NCBI GenBank assembly: GCA_029556615.1
Contig: JAKQDD010000113.1
Coordinates: 124,001-188,000, forward strand
From: Verrucomicrobiota bacterium
GTDB lineage: Bacteria > Verrucomicrobiota > Verrucomicrobiia > Limisphaerales > J093
Length of the DNA: 64,000 nt
Reading direction: 5' to 3'
In this document: piece by piece, positions 36,287 through 44,886 of the stretch
Position numbering within the stretch: the stretch's first letter is position 1
Layout: the number at the start of each line of letters is the position of its first letter
Notes under the pieces: model-generated
The model's input: only the letters and a program-made list of their open reading frames with translations
Databases searched by the model: none
Told to the model about the DNA's origin: nothing
Position numbers and translations under genes: made by a program

Positions 36287-38385
36287 GGCGCAATCGCCCG
36301 GTACCAGGCCCCCGATTCCCCTCCGGCAACCTCGACCCGCTGGGAGGAAGAGTCCAGCCGAACGATCGCTGCTTCCGTCCACTCCGCGAAATCCCGCGTC
36401 TTCTGAACGACGTAGTTCTTCCCCGCCGTGCCCGTCAAGAGGAAGCTGAACATGCCGTTTGCGTACTGGGGTTCGGACAGTTCCGCCGGCTTTGCGGGCA
36501 CGGAGGCCGTCCAATCGAGCCGAAGCACGCCGAGGTAAGTGAAATGGTTTGCGTTGTTGTTGTTGGGACCTGGCGTCAGCGTGACGCGGATCTCCCCAGC
36601 CGCATCGGGAAGCATGCCCGTCACGGTGGCCGTGCCCGTCTCGTTGTTCGAAGCGTTCAAGTCTGCCACCGCTTCGGCCCCGCCGGTCACCGTGTACCGC
36701 GTCTCCCGCTGGTCGCTCGCCCCCAGGCGGGACGCGTAGAACGTGAGGTCGTAAGCCGTCCCGGCCGTCAAGCCGGCCAGCACAAACACCGGCGTGATAT
36801 TCTCGAGCCCGTTGAAGGACTCGACGTTCCCGAAAAGCGAGTCCCGCGTGGCGCTGGACGGATAGAGCGCCGACGTGGTCGTTCCCGCCTCATTGACGCC
36901 GTTGAACCGCGAGATCATCCGGAAAACCAACGGCGTCACCGTGCCGTCCGTCATCACGAGATCCGTCAACTCCCCCGCGTCCGTCATCCCTGCGGCGCTG
37001 ACGTTGTTCCAGTGGTTCTCCAAATCCCCGGCCCCGAACACCGTGGGCGTGGCGGCGGCGCCAAAATCAACCAGCACGGCGGGCGTGCGAACCGGGGTTG
37101 TGTCGACCTGCATCACGCCCAGGTACGTGAAGTGATTGCCATTGTTGTTGTTCGGCCCCGGCGAGAGCGCCACCGTGATCTCCCCCGCCGCATCGGGCCC
37201 GACCGCCGCCACCGTGACCGTGCCATCCACGTTGTTCGCCGTGTTCAAATCCCCGTACGCGCTCTCCGCCCCCGTCACCGTGTACCGGGTCTCCCGGTTG
37301 TCGCCGACGCCGGTCCGGGACCCGTAAAAGGTGAAGGTGTACTCGTAGGCCGGATCCAGCCCGGTCAGCTTGAACTGCGGAAAGACATTCGCCAGCCCGC
37401 TAAACGCCTCCGTGTTCCCGAACAATGAGTCCCGCGTGGCGCTCGAAGGGTAGACCGCCGACGTCGTCGCCCCCGCCGTGTTCGCCCCGTTGAACCGCGC
37501 GATCATCTGGAACCCAACCCCCGTCACCGCGCCGTTGGTGCTGACGAGACCCTCGACCGCGCCGGTGTCGCTGATCCCCACCGCGGTCACGATGTTGTTC
37601 CAGGCCGTCGGCGGCGGCGGTTCCTCGGTGTCGGTGGGCGTCCCCGACGCCCCGAAGTCCATCAACAGACTCGTCCCATCCGAGAGGTCCAACCGCAACA
37701 CGCCCAGGTAGGTGAAATGATTGGCGTTGTTGTTGTTCGGCCCCGGTGAGAGCGCCACCGTGATCTCCCCCGCCCCGTCCGGAGCCATCCCCTCGACGGT
37801 CGCCACCCCGCTCACGTTGTTGACGGCATCCAGGTCCACCATCGCTTCCGTCGCCCCAGTCACCGTGTACCGGGTCTCACGATTGTCCGTCACCCCCGCG
37901 CGCGACGCGAAGAAAACCAACTTGTAGGTCAGCTCCGTCGCCAGCCCCGTCAGCTTGAAGACCGGCGTGATGTTCTCCAGACCGCTCCACAATTCCGTGT
38001 TTCCATACAGCGAATCCCGCGTCGCCGAGGCCGGGTACAAGGCCGACCCGAGCGTCCCATTCTCATTCGCCCCGTTGAACCGGGAGACCATCTGGAAGCC
38101 AATCCCGGTCACGGTCCCGTCCATCAACACAAGGTCCGGAAGCCATCCGTAATCGCTCTGGCCAACAGACGTCGTGATGTTGTTCCAGTATCGGGCCGTC
38201 CCCACACCGGTCGAGGTCGTCTGCGTCTCCGGCGCGCCAAAGTCGAAGAGGAAACCATCGGCCCGTGCCGGTGCCCGTTCGAGCACTAGCAATCCGGCGG
38301 CAACCAGCGCCCAGCCAGCCCCCCGCATCACGCCAGCCGTAGTCTTGAGCAACAGACCCGATTCCTTGTTGGTTGGTTTAGTCAT
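36283..38385 (-). CDS. Exported protein made of three copies of the same ~190 aa beta-rich domain
   Basis: Three repeats of WNN...FNGAN...YP(A/S)SATRDSL(F/Y)GN...RETRYTVTGA...PGPNNNN.NHFTYLGV; ATGA overlap with the SGNH gene. Confidence 0.85.
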   Translation of the reverse strand: MTKPTNKESGLLLKTTAGVMRGAGWALVAAGLLVLERAPARADGFLFDFGAPETQTTSTGVGTARYWNNITTSVGQSDYGWLPDLVLMDGTVTGIGFQMVSRFNGANENGTLGSALYPASATRDSLYGNTELWSGLENITPVFKLTGLATELTYKLVFFASRAGVTDNRETRYTVTGATEAMVDLDAVNNVSGVATVEGMAPDGAGEITVALSPGPNNNNANHFTYLGVLRLDLSDGTSLLMDFGASGTPTDTEEPPPPTAWNNIVTAVGISDTGAVEGLVSTNGAVTGVGFQMIARFNGANTAGATTSAVYPSSATRDSLFGNTEAFSGLANVFPQFKLTGLDPAYEYTFTFYGSRTGVGDNRETRYTVTGAESAYGDLNTANNVDGTVTVAAVGPDAAGEITVALSPGPNNNNGNHFTYLGVMQVDTTPVRTPAVLVDFGAAATPTVFGAGDLENHWNNVSAAGMTDAGELTDLVMTDGTVTPLVFRMISRFNGVNEAGTTTSALYPSSATRDSLFGNVESFNGLENITPVFVLAGLTAGTAYDLTFYASRLGASDQRETRYTVTGGAEAVADLNASNNETGTATVTGMLPDAAGEIRVTLTPGPNNNNANHFTYLGVLRLDWTASVPAKPAELSEPQYANGMFSFLLTGTAGKNYVVQKTRDFAEWTEAAIVRLDSSSQRVEVAGGESGAWYRAIAP

Positions 38386-38591
38386 ACTTCAATGCGTGTC
38401 ATGCTACCGGGGCGCGCTCCAGGCCGTCAAGCCGGGCCGGATCCTCGCCCGACCAGTGCAGCGCGAACGTCTGCCAGCGGCTGCTCAAGCCCAGGACGTG
38501 GTACCGCAGTGGATCCGCGTTCAGCCTTCCTTTCGCATTGAAGAACTCGCGCCAGCAGGTAGCATGGGAAGCCCATGCCACCGACGCCCGC

Positions 38592-40178
38592 ATGAAGCGT
38601 CTCTTCACCGCCCTCCGCAGCCTCACCGTGATCGTGTGCTGGCCCCTCCTCGGGGCGATTCCGGCGCCCGAGGGATTGACCTGTCGTGTGGGAGACCAGT
38701 GCGTGGTGCTGCACTGGGACCGACTGCGCGAGCCCGACCTTGCCGGTTACAAGGTCTACCGCGCGGGCTCGAGCACCGGCCCCTGGACGCTCCTGACCCC
38801 CACCCTCCTGACGTTCCCCGCCCTGTGCGACTTCGAGGCCGTGAACGGCTGCACCAACGCTTACCGGATCACCGCCGTCACCCGCGCCGCCCAGGAAAGC
38901 GCTCCTTCCAAAACCCTCGAGGCCGCAGCCCGGCCGTTTGCGGATGACGATGCCTTCCTCGAGTTTGTGCAGCGGGCCAGCTTCGACTACTTCTGGCGCG
39001 AGGCCAATCCCACCAACGGCCTCATCCCGGACCGCAGCCCTTCGACCTCGCCCTGCAGCATCGCCGCCGTCGGCTTCGGACTGAGCGCGCTGTGCGTCGG
39101 CGTCGACCGCGGTTGGATCACGCGCGCCGAAGGCGCGGCGCGCGTCCAAACCACCCTGGCCACCTTCGGGAGCGGGCCCCAGGGCCCCGAGACCTCGGGT
39201 ACGATCGGCCACAAGGGTTGGTTCTATCACTTCCTGGACATGACCGCCGCCCGGCGCTACGTGAAGTTCAACACCGAACTCTCCTCGATCGACACCGCGC
39301 TGCTCCTGGCCGGCGTGCTTCACGCCCGGCAGTTCTTCGACCAGACGAATCCCGGCGAGGCGTCGCTCCGCGCCGCCGCCGACGCCATTCTCGGCCGGGT
39401 GGACTGGCGCTGGATGGCCCCCGACACCGATGTCCTCTCGATGGGTTGGCATCCGGACTCGGGTTTTCTCCCGGCCCGGTGGGTGGGCTACAACGAGGCC
39501 ATGCTGCTCTGCCTGCTCGCGCTCGGCGCGGCGTCGGATCCCCTGCCGCCCTCGGCCTGGGAACGCTGGACCGGGGGCTACACCTGGACCACGCACTACG
39601 GCCACGCTTTCGTCCCCTTCCCACCCTTGTTCGGACATCAGTACTCGCATTGCTGGGTCGACTTCAGGCGTGTGGCCGATCCGTTCATGACCCGCCACCG
39701 CAGCACGTACTTCGAGAATTCCCGCCGCGCCACCCTCGCTCAGCACGCCTATTGCACCGCCAATCCGCTCCGCCACCCGGGTTACTCGGGCGATCTCTGG
39801 GGACTGACCGCCTGCGACGGCCCCGCCGGTTATGCCGCCCGCGGCGCCCCGCCTGCGCTCCATGACGACGGCACCATCGCCCCGACCGCCGCCGGCGGTT
39901 CAATCGTCTTTGCCCCTGAACTTGCGATCCCAACCCTCCGCCGATTCTACCGCGAGTTCCGACGCAGCCTCTGGACGCCCTACGGCTTCCGCGATGCCTT
40001 CAACCTCGGCGCCGCGTGGTGGGGACCCGACACGCTGGGAATCGACCAGGGACCGTTCGTCCTCATGATCGAGAACCACCGCACCGGCCGCGTCTGGCAG
40101 CGCTTCATGCGCAGTCCGGAAATCCAGCGCGGCCTCGCGCGCGCCGGTTTCGTCGCCGTTCAGACAAGCGTCCCCTGA
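38592..40178 (+). CDS. Glucoamylase-family (PF10091/GH144-like) protein with N-terminal Fn3-like domain
   Basis: FVQRASFDYFWREANPTNGLIPDRS; GHKGWFYHFLDM; SSIDTALLLAGVLHARQFF; YGFRDAFNLGAAWWGPDTLGIDQGPFVLMIENHRTG. Confidence 0.88.
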   Translation: MKRLFTALRSLTVIVCWPLLGAIPAPEGLTCRVGDQCVVLHWDRLREPDLAGYKVYRAGSSTGPWTLLTPTLLTFPALCDFEAVNGCTNAYRITAVTRAAQESAPSKTLEAAARPFADDDAFLEFVQRASFDYFWREANPTNGLIPDRSPSTSPCSIAAVGFGLSALCVGVDRGWITRAEGAARVQTTLATFGSGPQGPETSGTIGHKGWFYHFLDMTAARRYVKFNTELSSIDTALLLAGVLHARQFFDQTNPGEASLRAAADAILGRVDWRWMAPDTDVLSMGWHPDSGFLPARWVGYNEAMLLCLLALGAASDPLPPSAWERWTGGYTWTTHYGHAFVPFPPLFGHQYSHCWVDFRRVADPFMTRHRSTYFENSRRATLAQHAYCTANPLRHPGYSGDLWGLTACDGPAGYAARGAPPALHDDGTIAPTAAGGSIVFAPELAIPTLRRFYREFRRSLWTPYGFRDAFNLGAAWWGPDTLGIDQGPFVLMIENHRTGRVWQRFMRSPEIQRGLARAGFVAVQTSVP

Positions 40179-40287
40179 CGGGCGTTCGCCGACTTTTGTC
40201 CTTCCGCCGGCCACGCCGAAGGCATATGTTCCGCTACCAGAGAGAAGAAGCAGGTTTCAATTCACTGACGCCATCACAGGAGACTTT

Positions 40288-41598
40288 ATGATTCTCAGAA
40301 GACCCACCGGTATTCTGGCAGCTGCCTTCATCATCACGTGGAGCGCATTGGTCCTCAGGGCCCAGGATTGGCCGCAATGGCGAGGCGCCGGCCGGGACGC
40401 CAAGACCGCCGGATTCACAGCTCCCAAGACCTGGCCCAAGGAACTCAAGCAAGTCTGGAAAACCACCGTGGGCGCCGGCGACGCGTCGCCCGTTCTGGTG
40501 GGGGAGCGGCTCTACGTCTTCTCCCGACAGGAAACCGACGAGGTCACGCGTTGCCTCGACGCCGCCACGGGGAAGGAACTCTGGACAGACAAATGCCCTT
40601 GCGCCACCCCGATCTCAGGACCGGATGCCAGACAGCATTCCGGCCCCAGAAGCTCACCGGCCGTGGGGAATGGCAGACTGGTCACCCTGGGCGTCGCGGG
40701 GACTCTCTCCTGCCTCGACGCCGCCTCGGGCACGCTGAACTGGCGCAAGGACGATTTCCCTGGAGCCTGGCCCCGGTTCCATGTCGCCTCTTCACCCCTG
40801 ATCGTGAATGGCATGGTGGTCGCCCAACTGGGCAAGGAGAGCGAAGGCGGCATCTTCGCGTACGATTTGGCAACGGGCGCTGTGAAGTGGAAATGGACGG
40901 AGGAAGGCCCCGGCTACGCATCCCCCGTCCCATGCTCCGTCGCGGGCACTCCCATGATTGTCGCCTTGACGGCCAAGAGCGTTGTCGCGGTCTCCGCCGT
41001 CGATGGCACTCCGTTGTGGCGTGCCCCGTATGCGCCGCAAGGCATGGCCTACAATGCCGCCACTCCCATCGTCGAAGGAACCACCGTGGTTTATTGCGGA
41101 CAAGGCCGCGACACCATCGCTGTGACACTCGAGAAACAGGGGAACGAATTCGTTGCGAAGGAACTCTGGAAGAACCCGGACAACGCCGTCCAGTTCAGCA
41201 CCCCCGTCCTTCGCGGCGGCTTCCTGTTCGGACTCAGCGCCCGAAGCGACTTCTTCTGCATCAACGCCAGGGACGGTAAAACCGTTTGGACCGCCCCGCT
41301 GAGCCCGGCTGCAGCCGGCGCCGACGCCCAACCCCAACCCCAGGGTCAGGGCGGAATGCGCGGAGGGCGCGGCATGGGCCGCACCGCCGGCTACGGCTCG
41401 ATCGTCGACGCCGGGTCCGTCCTCCTGGCCTTGAGCCCTGCCTCCCAACTCGTCGTCTTCGAGCCCAATGATAAGGCGTATACCGAACTCGCCCGCATCA
41501 AGGTCACCGACAGTCCCACCTACACTTACCCCGTCGTCTCCGGCAAACGCCTGTTCGTCAAGGACCAGGACGCCATCACACTCTGGAACCTCGAATAG
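40288..41598 (+). CDS. PQQ-like beta-propeller protein (BamB-like)
   Basis: DWPQWRGAGRDAKTAG; VGERLYVFSRQETDEVTRCLDAATGKELW; repeated propeller blades. Confidence 0.88.
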   Translation: MILRRPTGILAAAFIITWSALVLRAQDWPQWRGAGRDAKTAGFTAPKTWPKELKQVWKTTVGAGDASPVLVGERLYVFSRQETDEVTRCLDAATGKELWTDKCPCATPISGPDARQHSGPRSSPAVGNGRLVTLGVAGTLSCLDAASGTLNWRKDDFPGAWPRFHVASSPLIVNGMVVAQLGKESEGGIFAYDLATGAVKWKWTEEGPGYASPVPCSVAGTPMIVALTAKSVVAVSAVDGTPLWRAPYAPQGMAYNAATPIVEGTTVVYCGQGRDTIAVTLEKQGNEFVAKELWKNPDNAVQFSTPVLRGGFLFGLSARSDFFCINARDGKTVWTAPLSPAAAGADAQPQPQGQGGMRGGRGMGRTAGYGSIVDAGSVLLALSPASQLVVFEPNDKAYTELARIKVTDSPTYTYPVVSGKRLFVKDQDAITLWNLE

Positions 41599-41848
41599 AC
41601 CACCGCAATCCCTCGCACGCCGCCAGGAGGGCGGCGCCCAGGGCACCGGTGTATTGTGGCTGGGGACACACGCGGACCGGCACGCCCAAGGCCACCTCGA
41701 GCGCACGGTGCATGCATCGCCCAACACCGTCAGCGTCTCCCCAAGACGGCAGTCCACCATCTCGAGGAATCGCCTCGTCCACGTCCTCGAGGATCGGCTT
41801 CAGCCCGGTGCAGTTCTCCATGCAAACCACCAGACCCCCGGCGGGCAT
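41576..41848 (-). pseudogene. Fused remnant of a 2-hydroxyacyl-CoA dehydratase (HgdB-like/double-cubane) gene and its activase (BadF/BcrAD-type ATPase)
   Basis: GLVVCMENCTGLKPILEDVDE (dehydratase-like) then RALEVALGVPVRVCPQPQYTGALGAALLA (activase C-terminal signature) in one short ORF. Confidence 0.5.
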
Positions 41849-41891
41849 TCCCGGCTCGCCTCCCGGGCCGGGGACCCACTATCCTGCCGGG

Positions 41892-43700
41892 ATGGAAGTC
41901 GAGATGCTCCTCGTGCTCCTGCTGGCTGCAGGCGGGGTGTATCTTTTTGTGACCGAGAAGTACCGCGCCGATCTCGTGGCCTTGATGCTGCTTGGCGCCC
42001 TCGTCGTCGTCGGGTTGTTCCAGCATGTCGTGGCCTGGATCCGCCCCGATAAGTGGATCACGCCCGAGGAAGGCGTGTCCGGGTTCAGCAATCCCGCCAC
42101 CATCACCGTGGGAGCCATGTTCGTGCTGAGCGCCGGCCTCCAGAAGACCGGCGCGCTGACCTTCGCCGCGCGTCTCTTGAAAAGGCTCGCGGCCTTTCCC
42201 CCGCTCCTGCTGCTCGGGATGATGCTCACCGTGGGGCTGGTGTCGGCCTTCATCAATAACACCGCCGCGGTGGCGGTGTTCATGCCCCTCGCCCTCGCGG
42301 CCTGCGCCGGCGGAAAGGTCTCCCCCTCGAAGGTCCTGATCCCGCTCTCGTTCGCCTCCCAATTCGGCGGCGTCTGTACGCTGATCGGCACCTCGACCAA
42401 CCTGCTCGTCAGCTCGATCTCGGACCGCGCGGGCCACGGCGCGTTCTCGATGTTCGAGTTCACGCGCCTGGGAGCCATCCTGCTCGGCGCGGGCACGGTC
42501 TACTTGCTGCTGTTCAGCCGCTGGCTCCTGCCCAACCGGCGCGGAAGCCAGCTGACCCAAAACTACCAGCTCGGCGAGTACATCACCGAATTCCGCGTCC
42601 TGCCTGCGTCCCGGCTCGTGGGCCAAACCGTGGCCGCCAGCGGTTTCGGGCGGTCGCAGGATGTCACGCTCCTCGAGATTCTCCGCAACCGGGTCGCACT
42701 GTTCGCCCCGCGGGATATGCCTGTTCAGGCCGGTGACCTCCTGATCGTGCGGGGCGGGGCGCGCGAGTTGATAGAGACCCGAGCCGCCTGGAAACTCGAA
42801 CTCGAACCCGAGTTCAAACTCAAGGACGAAGCGCTGGCGACCCAGGACCTCCAATTGGCAGAGGCGCTGGTTGCCCCCCAGTCGAATCTGATCGACCGCA
42901 CCCTGGCCGAAATCGATTTCCGCCGCCGCTACAACGCCATCGTCCTCGCCATCCAGGCGCGCGCTCAAACCGTCCGCACCAAACTCAACCAGGTCCGCCT
43001 GCGTTTCGGCGATGCGCTGCTCCTCCTCGGTCCGAAAGAGTCGCTCGCCCGGCTCCGGAGCGACCCGGCCTTCCTCATGCTCGAACAGGTCGAGGAACCC
43101 GCCCTGCGCCGGGGCAAGGCTCCCCTGGCCTGTGTCATCATCGCCCTCGTCGTCGCGCTGGCTGCCTTGCACATCATGCCGATCCTGGTTTCCTCGATCC
43201 TGGGCTGCATCGCCCTCGTGATGACCCGGTGTCTCACCCTCGAAGAGGCCTACGCGGCCATCGATTGGCGAGTGATCTTCCTGCTCGCCGGGGTATTGCC
43301 CCTGGGGATGGCGATCGAGAAATCCGGCGCCGCCCAATGGCTGGGCCAGTCCACCCTCGGGCTCGCCGGCGCCTGGGGACCCACCGTGGTGCTCGCCGTC
43401 CTCTACCTCCTCACCGCCGTCCTGACCGAGTTCCTCAGCAATAACGCCACCGCCGTCCTCATGGCGCCCATCGCCATCTCCGCCGCCACCAGCATCGGCG
43501 TGGACGCCAAACCGCTCCTCATGGCCGTCTGTTTCGCCGCCTCGACCAGCTTCGCCACCCCGGTCGGCTACCAAACCAACACGATGGTCCTCCATCCCGG
43601 CGGCTATCGCTACGCTGACTTCATGCGCGTTGGCATCCCGCTGAACCTCATCTTCTGGGCGCTGGCCGTCTGCTTCATTCCCCGGTACTGGCCATTCTGA
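41892..43700 (+). CDS. SLC13/DASS-type anion transporter with RCK_C (TrkA-C) domains
   Basis: GFSNPATITVGAMFVLSAGLQKTGAL; FINNTAAVAVFMPLAL; FASQFGGVCTLIGTSTNLLVS; two TrkA-C-like segments in the middle. Confidence 0.9.
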   Translation: MEVEMLLVLLLAAGGVYLFVTEKYRADLVALMLLGALVVVGLFQHVVAWIRPDKWITPEEGVSGFSNPATITVGAMFVLSAGLQKTGALTFAARLLKRLAAFPPLLLLGMMLTVGLVSAFINNTAAVAVFMPLALAACAGGKVSPSKVLIPLSFASQFGGVCTLIGTSTNLLVSSISDRAGHGAFSMFEFTRLGAILLGAGTVYLLLFSRWLLPNRRGSQLTQNYQLGEYITEFRVLPASRLVGQTVAASGFGRSQDVTLLEILRNRVALFAPRDMPVQAGDLLIVRGGARELIETRAAWKLELEPEFKLKDEALATQDLQLAEALVAPQSNLIDRTLAEIDFRRRYNAIVLAIQARAQTVRTKLNQVRLRFGDALLLLGPKESLARLRSDPAFLMLEQVEEPALRRGKAPLACVIIALVVALAALHIMPILVSSILGCIALVMTRCLTLEEAYAAIDWRVIFLLAGVLPLGMAIEKSGAAQWLGQSTLGLAGAWGPTVVLAVLYLLTAVLTEFLSNNATAVLMAPIAISAATSIGVDAKPLLMAVCFAASTSFATPVGYQTNTMVLHPGGYRYADFMRVGIPLNLIFWALAVCFIPRYWPF

Positions 43701-43701
43701 C

Positions 43702-44694
43702 GTGTTCGATACCTGCACCATCCGAGGCCGTCGGTTCACCCCGGCGCGGTTCTCCGCGCCCATGGCCGGCTTCACCCATAGCGCGTTCCGCCGCTTGCTC
43801 GCTGAACAAGGCGGGTGTGGTGCGCTCTGGACCGAGATGCTGGCAGCCCGCCAGATTCTCAACGAGGACTTCCATCAGTCCCCCTGGGTCCGCCGACGCC
43901 CCACGGAACCGTTCGTCGTTTACCAACTCATGGCCCGCGCCCTTGACCCCCTCGACCGCGTCCTCGATCGCCTCGGCGAACACGGGGCCGACGCCGTCGA
44001 CCTCAACCTCGCCTGCGACGCCCACGCGATCCGCGCTCGCGCAAGCGGCAGCGCCCTGTTCGAGAACCTCGAAGCCCTCACCACCGTCGTCACCAGCCTG
44101 CGACGCCACTGGCCCGGCCTCCTCACCGCCAAGATCCGGCTCGGCGCGCGTCACCCCGACTGGCAGGCCCGTTTCACCCAACGGATCCGCATCCTGGAAG
44201 CCTGCGGCGCCGATGCCCTCGTCCTCCATCCCCGTTTCTTCGAGGATAAGTTCCGTGGCCGCGCCCGCCACGAACACCTCGCCTGGGTGTCCACCCTCAC
44301 CCGCTTGCCGCTGATCGCCAACGGCGATCTGACCGGACCCGAGTCTGTCCATGCCCAGGCCAAGACGCTGCAGCCAGCCGCCGCCATCATGATCGGCCGG
44401 ATGGCCATCGCCCAACCCTGGATCTTCGCAGCCTGGAATGACCCGCACACCGTCGACCCCGCCGACTTCTGGCGTCGCCTCCACGATCACGTGCTCGCCG
44501 ATTTCCCACCGACCACCGCGCTCCGCCGCCTGCAGACGTTCACGAAGTACTTCGCGGCCAATTACGCCTTCGGCCACCGTTTCTGGGTCGACGCGACGCA
44601 CTGCACCTCGCTCGAAGCCCTCCGCGACACCGCCCAGCAGTTCTTCGACCGCAAGCCGGCCCGACTCCGCCACCCCGTCGTCGCCGGCCGGTGA
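43702..44694 (+). CDS. dus: tRNA-dihydrouridine synthase
   Basis: RFSAPMAGFTHSAFRRLLAEQG; TAKIRLG; ADALVLHPRFFEDKFRG; PLIANGDL; IMIGRMAIAQPWIF. Confidence 0.88.
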   Translation: MFDTCTIRGRRFTPARFSAPMAGFTHSAFRRLLAEQGGCGALWTEMLAARQILNEDFHQSPWVRRRPTEPFVVYQLMARALDPLDRVLDRLGEHGADAVDLNLACDAHAIRARASGSALFENLEALTTVVTSLRRHWPGLLTAKIRLGARHPDWQARFTQRIRILEACGADALVLHPRFFEDKFRGRARHEHLAWVSTLTRLPLIANGDLTGPESVHAQAKTLQPAAAIMIGRMAIAQPWIFAAWNDPHTVDPADFWRRLHDHVLADFPPTTALRRLQTFTKYFAANYAFGHRFWVDATHCTSLEALRDTAQQFFDRKPARLRHPVVAGR

Positions 44695-44886
44695 CCCGAG
44701 CCCCGCCCCTTCGTCCGCGTTCCCCTCCCCCCCGCCGGAGCCCGGACGACGGACGACCGACGACCGTGGACAGGATCGTGGACGCCTTGGTCCTTTGCTC
44801 GCCCCGCGACCAAGGAGCGGGGAGAGGGAAACACCAGCGCATCCATCGTCCCGGTGAGGATCCCGTCGGGCCGGACCAGTCCAGAA

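Noticed and set aside
44740-44775. GACGACGGACGACCGACGACCG short repeat after the dus gene
   Set aside because: Short low-complexity run within GC-rich intergenic DNA; not convincing as an element.
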